Part shown: positions 6,276 through 13,630 of the stretch, piece after piece
How positions within the stretch are numbered: position 1 is the first letter of the stretch
Layout: the number at the start of each line of letters is the position of its first letter
Notes under the pieces: model-generated
What the model saw: the letters and a program-made list of their open reading frames with translations, nothing else
Database searches by the model: none
What the model was told of the DNA's origin: nothing
Assembly: GCA_020050475.1 (NCBI GenBank)
Contig: JAGVKP010000052.1
Span: 1 to 14,143 of the forward strand
Direction of reading: 5' to 3'
Length of the DNA: 14,143 nucleotides
From: Candidatus Babeliales bacterium
Lineage (GTDB): Bacteria; Babelota; Babeliae; Babelales; JACPOV01
Made by a program: the position numbers and the translations under genes

Positions 6276-9200
6276 ATGAACGCGTCATCGATCTCATCAA
6301 AATCACCTATTTTTTGGATTTTATTAACGCTCACCTTTTCAGGTGGGCTTTTTTTTGCGCATCATTTTTTTCCTTATGCCTTTGCATTGCTCAATATCAA
6401 TATTTCAATGACACGCCATGAAGCGCTCAAAAAAGCATCTCTTGAAGCACTCAAGCATGGCTGGGGACCGAAAGATTTTTCGCAAGCCGCTTCATTTGAA
6501 ACCGATAGCGAAACGAAAAATTTTATTGAGCTGAAAGCAGGCGGCGTATCCGCCGTGACTGCCGTTATTGATGAAGGCTGGTATAATCCGTACTTTTGGA
6601 AAATACGTCATTTCAAAACACAAACCACCCAAGAAACGGCAGTCTATTTCATGCCAGATGGTAGACCGTACGGCTTTCAAGAGATCCTATCAGAAAATGA
6701 CTCCGGTGCGGCGTTAGATGCCCAGCAGGCACGCATGATTGCTGAAACCAAAGCATCAACATATTGGGGCATTTTATTTGATCAATACCAACGTGCCGAA
6801 TCGTCGCAAGAAAAAAAAATAAGCGGGCGGATCGATCACCATTTTGCCTACGAACGTATCGGTAAAAAAATTGCCGATGCACCGTACCGACTAACTCTTG
6901 GCATCAGCGGCGACCGTTTTACCGAGCTTTCATATAGCATAAAGGTACCGGAAACATTTACACGCGAATATGAACATATGCGATCTTCAAATAACACGAT
7001 CGCCTTTGCTTCTCTTTTTATTATGGCGCTTTTATACATCGGCGTTGGATGCACTCTCGGGCTTGCATATCTGGTACATCAGAATGCACTCTGGTGGCAA
7101 CCAGCCGCTATTTTTGCTGTCATTATAGCATCCTTGCAAGCACTCAATGAGGTCAATGAACTGCCACTTGCATGGATGGAATACCAAACGGCGCTCAGTA
7201 TTACAGCATTTCTTTTGGGGCTCTTTTCAAGCATTATTGCGCAATTTCTTCTTTATTCTGCACTCCTGACCCTCATTTTTACTATCGCGGAAGGACTATC
7301 TCGCACAGCTTTTAAGAATCATCTTATTTTGTGGCAGCTGTTTAAAAATAAGACTGCCAGTTCTTGGCAAGTAATTGGTCGCACCATCGGCAGTTATCTT
7401 CTTATTGGCTTTACGCTGGCCTATTCGATCGGTTTTTATGCTTTTGCGCATCAGATACTTGGCTGGTGGAATCCATCAGAGACTTTTTTAAATCCAAATA
7501 TTATTGCTACGTACGCGCCATGGTTCAGCTCTCTATCTCAATCAATTATGGCCGGCTGTATGGAAGAGGCACTGTTTCGCGCAATACCACTTGCCGGTGC
7601 CGCACTTATTGGCCAACGATTTGGCAAACGAAATTTATTCATAGCGATTGCCTTTATTGCGCAAGCAATTATTTTTGGTGCAGCGCACGCCAACTATGCC
7701 GCACAACCGGCATATACCCGCGTCGTCGAGCTTATTGTTCCTTCCTTTATTTTTGGCGGACTCTATTTAGTGTATGGTCTTCTGCCAGCTATGCTCACCC
7801 ATACACTTTTTGATATTTTCTGGTTTGCGCTGCCACTCTTTTTGGCACACGGCATGATGATTAATAAAATGATAGTCGTTTTTTGTAGCCTTGCACCGCT
7901 CTGGATTATTGCGTACGCAGTATACCGATATGGCAGACCACATCGGGCAGGATCATCTGCGTACAATAGCGCATGGCGTCCAAAACTAAGTGACGATTCT
8001 AGTGACTATGAAGAGCAAGAAGAACACGAACCGCAAACCATACCCCGCGCTGGCAGATTTTTATTGGCACTGGCAAGCATCGGCGCTGCCGCCTGTTGGT
8101 TTGCTACCACCCGATTTATTCACGACAACGAGTCCCTCCGCCAACCAAAAAAAGTTATTGAGCAGTCATTAGACGAACTGATTAACAGAGAGTACCCATT
8201 AGTGGCAGCTGAACCGTGGCATCGGATTATCTTCAGCGATGTCTCAATAGGGCAGCCGGATCTTTTTATCTGGCAGACGGCACGTAATCAATTTGCCAAG
8301 CTCATGGGCACCTATTTGCCTCCGGCTTATTGGATTGCGCGTGTTGCCCAATTTACCGGAGATCTAACCGCGCGAGCCGAGGAATATCGCTTTTATTTTG
8401 ACGGCACAGGAGAACTCAAGCGCGTAACGCATATCGTACCAGAATCACTTCCTGGCGCTAACTTAGCAGAACCTACGGCTGAAAAGAAAGTACATGAACT
8501 TTTCAACTCAGTATATACCGTTGATCCAAAAATGCTCAGTAAAATCAGTGCCGAATCAACAAAGCAACCAGAGCGAACTGACTGGGTATTTAAGTACCAG
8601 GATACAAACGTGGTGCTGCCTGAAGGGCAGGCTCGCTTTCAGGTAGATTTAAGTGGTGACACCGTAGCCGATTACCAGCGCCTCATTTTTGTTCCTGAAT
8701 CATGGCAGCGGACACAGCAGGAAAAAGAAACTATTTACCATATTATCGCCCTGTATGCCAAGATGATTTTAATTGGAGCACTCGCGGTCTTTGGCCTGAT
8801 TATAGCACGCCGTTGGCGCCGGATGAGCATCCCTTATCATGTCTTTTTTGTTATTGCAGGTATGGTATTCATTAAAGGAATTGGCCAGCTTTTAAATGTC
8901 TGGCCGCTCATTGAAGCGACATTTGTAACCAGCGAACCGTATCTGCATCAGCAATGGACCATGATTGGTCGTATGCTTTTACAAATTAGTATGTACGCCG
9001 TGAGCTTAGGTATTGGCGCCGCCGTAGCTAGCTTGCATTGGCAGCGCGTTTCTCATCGTCACACCTGGCATGAATATCTTTTTGTCGGCTGCGCTACCGG
9101 ATTAATCGTAACGGCCGTACGCTCACTTATGACGGCGGCATTATTATCACCAATTCCTCTTTTTCCCGATTATCGCTTTGCCGGAGCGCACTGCCCGGCA

Positions 9201-9605
9201 TTAGGATTTGTCGGCGGTATTATCAATCCGTTTATTTCGTCAATGATTGCTCTTTTACTCATAACGTGCGCAGCTGATATGCTGACAAACAATTGGCGCC
9301 GCCATCGCCTCCTGGGATGCATACTCATTGCCGGTCTTTTTGTCGTCAATCAAGCGACAGAAATTCACAGTATTGCATCCTGGATCGTTCCCGCGACATC
9401 TTTTGCCATTATAGTGAGTGTTCTTTATGCATGGTACCTGCGTCATTATCGACCGGCGCTGCCCTATGTCATCGGTACGTTTGTGGTTTGCCAAGTCGTC
9501 CAGCAGCTTACCTTTAATGCGTATCCAGGAGTCATCAGTGGCGCTCTCATTGCGCTCGCAGTTGTCAGTTTGATTTCCATCTGGTGGAGCAGACAATTAG
9601 CGTAA
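6276..9605 (+). CDS. Tandem-duplicated CPBP (CAAX-type) intramembrane metalloprotease, second copy catalytically dead
   Basis: This 1109-residue polytopic membrane protein belongs to the CPBP/Abi family of membrane proteases related to Rce1, which cleave substrates within or beside the membrane. Copy 1 (about 11-527) has an N-terminal membrane segment, a large soluble region (about 40-235) of the sort found ahead of some bacterial CPBP domains, then a bundle of about eight membrane helices carrying the three family motifs: Glu430-Glu431-x3-Arg435, Phe467-x3-His471 and His509-x3-Asp513 (Asn is commoner at the last position). An acidic cytoplasmic-type linker (572-587) leads to copy 2 (about 593-1109). 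Copy 2 repeats the soluble landmarks at a constant offset of 582: Arg185/Asp187 and Arg767/Asp769, SGD 211 and 793, VPE 224 and 806. Copy 2 contains no EExxxR and no FxxxH at the equivalent places, so it is presumably a non-catalytic half. The start has AAGGAG four bases upstream. The substrate is unknown. Confidence 0.88.
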   Translation: MNASSISSKSPIFWILLTLTFSGGLFFAHHFFPYAFALLNINISMTRHEALKKASLEALKHGWGPKDFSQAASFETDSETKNFIELKAGGVSAVTAVIDEGWYNPYFWKIRHFKTQTTQETAVYFMPDGRPYGFQEILSENDSGAALDAQQARMIAETKASTYWGILFDQYQRAESSQEKKISGRIDHHFAYERIGKKIADAPYRLTLGISGDRFTELSYSIKVPETFTREYEHMRSSNNTIAFASLFIMALLYIGVGCTLGLAYLVHQNALWWQPAAIFAVIIASLQALNEVNELPLAWMEYQTALSITAFLLGLFSSIIAQFLLYSALLTLIFTIAEGLSRTAFKNHLILWQLFKNKTASSWQVIGRTIGSYLLIGFTLAYSIGFYAFAHQILGWWNPSETFLNPNIIATYAPWFSSLSQSIMAGCMEEALFRAIPLAGAALIGQRFGKRNLFIAIAFIAQAIIFGAAHANYAAQPAYTRVVELIVPSFIFGGLYLVYGLLPAMLTHTLFDIFWFALPLFLAHGMMINKMIVVFCSLAPLWIIAYAVYRYGRPHRAGSSAYNSAWRPKLSDDSSDYEEQEEHEPQTIPRAGRFLLALASIGAAACWFATTRFIHDNESLRQPKKVIEQSLDELINREYPLVAAEPWHRIIFSDVSIGQPDLFIWQTARNQFAKLMGTYLPPAYWIARVAQFTGDLTARAEEYRFYFDGTGELKRVTHIVPESLPGANLAEPTAEKKVHELFNSVYTVDPKMLSKISAESTKQPERTDWVFKYQDTNVVLPEGQARFQVDLSGDTVADYQRLIFVPESWQRTQQEKETIYHIIALYAKMILIGALAVFGLIIARRWRRMSIPYHVFFVIAGMVFIKGIGQLLNVWPLIEATFVTSEPYLHQQWTMIGRMLLQISMYAVSLGIGAAVASLHWQRVSHRHTWHEYLFVGCATGLIVTAVRSLMTAALLSPIPLFPDYRFAGAHCPALGFVGGIINPFISSMIALLLITCAADMLTNNWRRHRLLGCILIAGLFVVNQATEIHSIASWIVPATSFAIIVSVLYAWYLRHYRPALPYVIGTFVVCQVVQQLTFNAYPGVISGALIALAVVSLISIWWSRQLA

Positions 9606-9681
9606 GCAGAAAAAAAGATATCACGTAGACTACTGAATGCGATACACTAGAGGTTGATCAATTTTCTATAAAAGGAATCAT

Positions 9682-9903
9682 ATGAATATACCGAAACTTC
9701 TACTGGCACTCGCTCTCAGTTTATCAACGATTTTTCTTTTTGGGCAGTTGCCCCATGCAAAAAAATCAAAAACGCAACCACAGCAGTACAAAAACAGAAA
9801 AATCGACACACTTAAAAAAGAAGAAAAGCGTTTCAATCCTGAAGATCGTTTTGTCACCGCATCCACAGAAAAAAAAACAGCCACCGCAAAACCAAAAGGC
9901 TAA
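9682..9903 (+). CDS. Very small exported polybasic protein, unknown function
   Basis: This 73-residue protein has a signal peptide of about 25 residues (Lys5, then LLLALALSLSTIFLF) with a likely cleavage after PHA. The mature part of about 47 residues is extremely Lys/Gln/Thr-rich, with no cysteine and no hydrophobic core, so it is probably unstructured. The ATG at 9682 follows AAGGAA by six bases, a good ribosome site. It lies 76 bp after the protease gene. A small exported basic peptide next to a membrane protease invites comparison with processed peptides, but nothing in the sequence shows processing. No family is recognised. Confidence 0.65.
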   Translation: MNIPKLLLALALSLSTIFLFGQLPHAKKSKTQPQQYKNRKIDTLKKEEKRFNPEDRFVTASTEKKTATAKPKG

Positions 9904-9907
9904 AAAT

Positions 9908-9926
9908 ACGGCAAATCTACTGCCGT
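9908..9926 (+). terminator. Short hairpin after the 73-residue gene, weak terminator candidate
   Basis: ACGGCA (9908-9913) and TGCCGT (9921-9926) form a perfect 6-bp stem with a 7-base loop, starting four bases after the stop codon. There is no T tract directly after it, so termination is uncertain. Confidence 0.35.
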
Positions 9927-9957
9927 CAAGCAGACGAGTACGCCAATAAAATTTTTC

Positions 9958-9978
9958 ATCAGCATATAATTAGCTGAT
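9958..9978. repeat. Short inverted repeat in an A/T-rich intergenic region
   Basis: ATCAGC (9958-9963) and GCTGAT (9973-9978) flank a 9-base A/T spacer containing TATAAT at 9965-9970. It could be a small operator or a chance hairpin. The rest of 9927-10045 shows no gene. Confidence 0.3.
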
Positions 9979-10045
9979 TACACAAAACATACGTGTATCT
10001 TTTATTTTGATTTTTTTATTCGGCATTTTTATCAAAAAAATACGA

Positions 10046-10051
10046 TATAAT
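10046..10051 (+). promoter_or_regulatory. Perfect -10 box upstream of the two-gene unit
   Basis: TATAAT at 10046-10051 matches the -10 consensus exactly, but the expected -35 position (10023-10028) reads GCATTT, which is poor. If used, transcription would start near 10058, giving a leader of about 80 bases before the GTG start at 10141. Confidence 0.4.
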
Positions 10052-10140
10052 TCTTGCTTTTTGACGAAAAAATGCACGAGACTTTTTCTGAAAAAAAAGT
10101 TTTTATAACTCTCGATTCACTCAAAAAAAGGAGACCGCTT

Positions 10141-11535
10141 GTGCGTTTTATTAATTTTTTAAAAATAGGCAGCGTTCCACTTATAACACTAACGCTATTT
10201 GGGCAACAAGCCGGCACTCTTGAACAACAACTTTTACATGGCCAAACATCTTTTGAAAAACTTGGTATAGCAAATGAAAGCAGTTTTGATACAGCACTTA
10301 ATGCGTATAATAAAATCAACACTCAACTTGCTCATTTACCAAGCGCAAGACAACAAGCATCAAACGAATTTGCTCTCGAAGCTCTTTTTAAGATTGGCAT
10401 TTCTAACTCTGATTATCAGACTGATTTGATTAAATTTATCAATGATCAACTCCTATCGGCTTATCTTGCATTAAGTAAAGATAAATCACAGCAAGTTTTT
10501 ATGGACACACTCGAAAGATTTCTTGATCTTCTTAAAAAAGAATTAGAAAAGCCAAAGGTAAGCGAAGAATTAAAAATAGATTTTTCTATCCTTGTTGAAT
10601 CAATAAATCGAATGATTGCACAACTAACAAATACCGAAAAGCAGCGTGGCCCTTCCCAGTACGTCACAATACTGGTTTCAAAGATAAAAAATGAAAACGA
10701 CAATACGCAATTTCTCAAAAATTTTGTACATCGTTACGCTAATTCACCAGCATTGCTTATGATTGTTGAAATAAAAGAAGCGTACGCAAACGCGCTTTAT
10801 AAGCTTATCTTTGCTGAGGAATCCACAAACGCTATTCCTACATACGAATTTCGAAACCTTTTTTATAAGAGTCGATTGTCTAGTATTTTAGAAACAGTCA
10901 CGCCTAGGAAAGAATTACTTGACGAGGCAAAAAAAAGACTCGCCTCTCTTTTTGTTGAAGCTCGTGAGCGCTTTTTGGGCCTCATGAATCCTGTTGCTTC
11001 GGCAATTAAACAAGGTAACACACAAAATGTAGCAAAATCATTTGAAACACTTTTAAACCAACTTGTTGATCTTCGGCTGAGATTTGCATACTCCGCCTTA
11101 CCGGAAATTCATGAATCTTTGACCGATCTTACTTTAGCAACCAATCGCCTCCATCTTATTATGCTCGATACAAAAAATCCGGAAGATTATTTAAAAAAAA
11201 ATCCTAAGATAAAAAGACGCGACGAACAATTTGATGAAAAAGTGGCCGCCCTTATTGACAAAATTGATAAAACAATACGCCTTGCACCAATGCCTGCTTA
11301 TCGCGAACTCAGAGGAATTCTTCTAGAGCATAATCCACTTTTTTACGCCTCTTATGGCCTGCGCAATGCATACGTACGTAACATGCTCGAGCTTATCAAA
11401 AATAAATCTGCAGCATTCGGCAACGAACTGAGCAACGTCAAAGAACGATTAAAAGGTCTTGTGCGTAACGGCTGGCGGGCAAACGAAGCATTTAAAATAA
11501 ACAGTAATCTGTATAAAGAAGTAATGGATCTTTAA
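10141..11535 (+). CDS. Exported helical protein with two copies of an unrecognised domain
   Basis: I start this 464-residue protein at GTG 10141, because GGAG lies seven bases upstream and the codons from there encode a signal-peptide-like start (Arg2, then a hydrophobic core to about 21). An in-frame TTG at 10054 and ATG at 10072 would place charged residues ahead of it and have no ribosome site. The protein is almost wholly helical. A 23-residue block at 201-223 (N-S-P...IK-x-A-Y...LI) recurs at 397-419 (H-N-P...LR-x-A-Y...LI) with identical spacing, and the helices before each block also correspond (about 112-132 with 289-311), so the protein is an internal duplication. The C-terminal half resembles the whole next protein. 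No catalytic motif is visible. An envelope or secreted location is inferred. Confidence 0.72.
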   Translation: MRFINFLKIGSVPLITLTLFGQQAGTLEQQLLHGQTSFEKLGIANESSFDTALNAYNKINTQLAHLPSARQQASNEFALEALFKIGISNSDYQTDLIKFINDQLLSAYLALSKDKSQQVFMDTLERFLDLLKKELEKPKVSEELKIDFSILVESINRMIAQLTNTEKQRGPSQYVTILVSKIKNENDNTQFLKNFVHRYANSPALLMIVEIKEAYANALYKLIFAEESTNAIPTYEFRNLFYKSRLSSILETVTPRKELLDEAKKRLASLFVEARERFLGLMNPVASAIKQGNTQNVAKSFETLLNQLVDLRLRFAYSALPEIHESLTDLTLATNRLHLIMLDTKNPEDYLKKNPKIKRRDEQFDEKVAALIDKIDKTIRLAPMPAYRELRGILLEHNPLFYASYGLRNAYVRNMLELIKNKSAAFGNELSNVKERLKGLVRNGWRANEAFKINSNLYKEVMDL

Positions 11536-11554
11536 CTAAGCAAGGAAATTTATT

Positions 11555-12496
11555 ATGCGTTATCTTTATCAAATAATTTTAATGAGCTTTTTACAAAATG
11601 CCGCATGCAAAGCAATAATCCCAGAAATTGATAGACTTGCAAATAGAATTATTGTCTCAACGAGCATCCAAGATGTTATCGATCCCACTAAGGCAACCGG
11701 AAATTTAATCACATTGCCTAATCTAAAGGAATATCGCAACCTTCTCGAGCAAAATTTAGAAAAACTTGCCAGTCGGTCTGGTATTGACTACGTTGAACAA
11801 GACGCGCTCCAAGAAGCGCGTTCGCGACTTGAAAATGAGATAGGGCTCATCAATGAAAAAATAGATCAGTATAGTGTGCCGCTTGATCAAGCATTTTACG
11901 AGACACAAAAAAATATTTTTTTATCATTAGTCTCACAATTTTCAAAATCACAATCAAATTCTAATACGGCTACTGAATTTTATGATCTTTTTAAACGTCT
12001 TTACGATCATGTTGGTGGAATACAAATCTTGTATGATGAATCAAAAATACTGGATAATAAGCTCGTTAATCTTATAATCGCAACCTACCGTGTATTAAAC
12101 CTCCAAAAGGCTCTCTTGCCCGAAGACGAACGCCAATTGGGGGTTACACTTTCCCGCAGGTCCAATGAACAGGAAGACGCAATCAACTCCAAATTAAAGA
12201 ACCTACGTTCACAATTGGCAAAGAAAAAAACCTCTTTGCGTTCAATCGAAAAAGCAGTCCGTAACACGCTTGCTGATAATCCAATAATCTTTTTTACATC
12301 AGGGAGAATTAGATCAGAATATGTATTAGCAATGATCAAAGTAATCGAAGCGTACCGAGAGCAAAAAGATGATCAAGAAGCAAAGGCGCTTACATCACTG
12401 CTTCAAACTATTGTCAATGATCGCTGGGGAGGCGAATCAAAATTTGGTATTAAAAAAGATGCTTATCAAGAATTTATTTCACTCCCAAAGATATAG
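11555..12496 (+). CDS. Exported helical protein, single-domain paralogue of the preceding gene
   Basis: This 313-residue protein has a short N-terminal export signal (Arg2, hydrophobic to about 18). A Cys at 18 follows QNAA, but the position three before it is Asn, so it is not a good lipobox and I do not call a lipoprotein. From about 55 on, the protein aligns with residues 230-461 of the preceding gene's product: E-(F/Y)-RNL at the start (59-63), a Ser/Asn-Thr-rich turn and helix (132-150), the NP...Y block (241-264), and a C-terminal R-x-W or G-W followed by K-x5-Y-x-E (290-306). A charged coiled-coil-like region spans about 205-235. The start has AAGGAAA upstream and is 19 bp after the preceding stop, so the two form an operon. 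No known family. Confidence 0.75.
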   Translation: MRYLYQIILMSFLQNAACKAIIPEIDRLANRIIVSTSIQDVIDPTKATGNLITLPNLKEYRNLLEQNLEKLASRSGIDYVEQDALQEARSRLENEIGLINEKIDQYSVPLDQAFYETQKNIFLSLVSQFSKSQSNSNTATEFYDLFKRLYDHVGGIQILYDESKILDNKLVNLIIATYRVLNLQKALLPEDERQLGVTLSRRSNEQEDAINSKLKNLRSQLAKKKTSLRSIEKAVRNTLADNPIIFFTSGRIRSEYVLAMIKVIEAYREQKDDQEAKALTSLLQTIVNDRWGGESKFGIKKDAYQEFISLPKI

Positions 12497-12550
12497 CACT
12501 ATGCAATGCACTAGATTTTTTTTGCGCCCTCAGCACGCTTAGCACAACTA

Positions 12551-12594
12551 TACGGCTCAAATTGTAGTAAAAATAGCACACAATTTGAGCCGTA
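12551..12594. terminator. Perfect 15-bp hairpin between convergent genes, likely bidirectional terminator
   Basis: TACGGCTCAAATTGT (12551-12565) is perfectly complementary to ACAATTTGAGCCGTA (12580-12594), with a 14-base loop. It sits in the middle of the 117-bp gap between the convergent genes ending at 12496 and 12614, exactly where a two-way terminator is expected. There is no clean T tract directly after either arm, so it may act with the 8-T run at about 12512-12520 or as an mRNA 3'-end stabiliser. Confidence 0.65.
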
Positions 12595-12613
12595 CGATAT
12601 TCTCTTTCAAAAG

Positions 12614-12937
12614 CTATAATTTTGAGGGCTGCCGAAAGAGCACTTTCAGAGTGTCTGCTTTTGCTCGATTCACCTTGGTTTCATTCTGCTCTATGAATTT
12701 CATAGTCCTTAAAATTGCCAAGCTGTGCTCATTTTTAATCTGATATCGTGGATAATAAACTGAGGTATAAAGTTCGGCATAGGCAACCGTCCGCTGCATG
12801 GAATAGGGCAGATTTTGGTCAACAAGTTTTTGCAACTTGAAGATCAATTTTTGCCGCTCAGTAAGTTTTCCCGTCGTGTAAACGGAATGAGAAGAAATCA
12901 CAACAAGCATCGATAAGAGGTGTCTGTATTTCATCAT
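12614..12937 (-). CDS. Small exported protein, unknown function, last gene of the minus-strand cluster
   Basis: This unrecognised protein has 107 residues. A signal peptide (Lys3, Arg5, hydrophobic to about 16) is followed by a helical, Tyr- and Lys-containing mature part. A stretch QIKNEHSLAILR (66-77) weakly resembles VKPEHLNTLR in the protein encoded at 13631-13984, so distant relationship within the cluster is possible. The start codon overlaps the upstream gene's stop by four bases (ATGA on the minus strand), a hallmark of translational coupling; a second Met codon follows directly. No catalytic motif, no mature cysteine. The 3' end faces the hairpin at 12551-12594. Confidence 0.7.
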   Translation of the reverse strand: MMKYRHLLSMLVVISSHSVYTTGKLTERQKLIFKLQKLVDQNLPYSMQRTVAYAELYTSVYYPRYQIKNEHSLAILRTMKFIEQNETKVNRAKADTLKVLFRQPSKL

Positions 12938-13182
12938 AATTTCGATTTGAGGCGTTTCGGTGTTTTTTTAGCTGATTGAATACTCGCTTCATTACTGCTT
13001 TTTTTTAGTTCATTTTTTTGCTGATTTTGTGCTTTTTTATCAGACGGCTCAAGTATACCAGAATTGCTCGGTTGGTTAAGCGCTTCTTGTAACCCTATTG
13101 CAAATCCGGTAACGACGTTTTGCTGCTGTGCTGGCGTCAATCCAACCAGAAATCCTATCAGGAAATTGTTCCAATGCTTCAT
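12934..13182 (-). CDS. Small hydrophobic-headed protein with a basic tail, unknown function
   Basis: This product is 82 residues and unrecognised. A hydrophobic segment (FLIGFLVGL, 7-15) near the N-terminus could be an export signal or a membrane anchor; a second mildly hydrophobic stretch follows at about 22-35. The rest is Gln/Asn/Ser-rich, ending in a strongly basic tail (KKTPKRLKSKL, 72-82) that resembles the polybasic end of the protein encoded at 9682-9903 in composition only. Two GGGG runs lie just upstream of the start. The stop overlaps the start of the next gene by four bases, so the two are translated together. Confidence 0.62.
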   Translation of the reverse strand: MKHWNNFLIGFLVGLTPAQQQNVVTGFAIGLQEALNQPSNSGILEPSDKKAQNQQKNELKKSSNEASIQSAKKTPKRLKSKL

Positions 13183-13219
13183 ATACCCCTTCCCCTTGCT
13201 AAATAATAGTCAGCTACTT

Positions 13220-13549
13220 TTATGGATTTTCTTTATCTAGACCCAAAAGCTCGCGCCCTATCGCAAAGACTTTCGGACCAGTCAAGCCGCGATTCATAAG
13301 CAGTTCGCAAGCTGATGTACGATCTGGATGAATCTGTTCCGGCTTTTTACACCATCTAGCAAAAAGGTTAAGCGCCTGTTTTGATACCCTACTACCATCT
13401 TGCGAACGCCACACCAACGTATAGAAGTGATTTTCGACCGCCGATCGCAGCTGCTCATTTTTCTCTTCAAGCAACGAAGATTTTGCATTATACAGGCAGA
13501 AAGACGGCAAAAAAATAGTGAAAAGAAAGAGATATAATGCGCAGTTCAT
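13220..13549 (-). CDS. Small exported protein, paralogue of the protein encoded at 13631-13984
   Basis: This 109-residue protein has a signal peptide (1-18, hydrophobic and ending in PSFC) and an unrecognised mature domain. Residues 59-101 align with residues 53-92 of the neighbouring protein: AL-x-x-LFA, a Lys-rich turn, a Pro, then L-x-x-x-GL, six residues, AI-x-x-E-(I/L) with identical spacing in the last part. Two cysteines (67 and 81) are present in the mature domain and could form a disulfide outside the cytoplasm. The start has AAGGAG six bases upstream. It lies 37 bp ahead of the next minus-strand gene and probably forms an operon with it. Confidence 0.73.
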   Translation of the reverse strand: MNCALYLFLFTIFLPSFCLYNAKSSLLEEKNEQLRSAVENHFYTLVWRSQDGSRVSKQALNLFARWCKKPEQIHPDRTSACELLMNRGLTGPKVFAIGRELLGLDKENP

Positions 13550-13576
13550 GGCTTTCTCCTTTTTATAAAAATAGCA

Positions 13577-13604
13577 AAGGCAGCCCCTAAAAAGGAACTG
13601 CCTT
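13577..13604 (-). terminator. Hairpin between two minus-strand genes, terminator or attenuator
   Basis: Read on the minus strand, AAGGCAGTTCC (13604-13594) pairs with GGGGCTGCCTT (13587-13577) as an 11-bp RNA stem including two G-U pairs, with a 6-base loop. A U-rich stretch (TTTGCTATTTTTAT, counting from the stem end) follows, as in an intrinsic terminator. It lies between the stop at 13631 and the ribosome site of the gene starting at 13549, so it would limit read-through into the downstream genes. Confidence 0.6.
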
Positions 13605-13630
13605 CATAACTTGATCTTTAATAAAGTTAC

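Noticed and set aside
7364..7813. 149-residue plus-strand open frame within the protease gene
   Set aside because: It overlaps the first catalytic bundle in another frame, is rich in Cys, Trp and Tyr in a way typical of shadow frames, and has no start signal.
9255..9596. 113-residue minus-strand open frame
   Set aside because: Antisense to the 3' end of the protease gene; no ribosome site or recognisable sequence.
10054..10140. Upstream TTG (10054) or ATG (10072) as the start of the two-domain protein
   Set aside because: They add charged residues before the signal peptide and lack a ribosome site, while GTG 10141 has GGAG at good spacing.
11603..11611. Lipoprotein signal at Cys18 of the protein encoded at 11555
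   Set aside because: The residues before the Cys are N-A-A, and the lipobox needs a hydrophobic residue (usually Leu) three positions before Cys.
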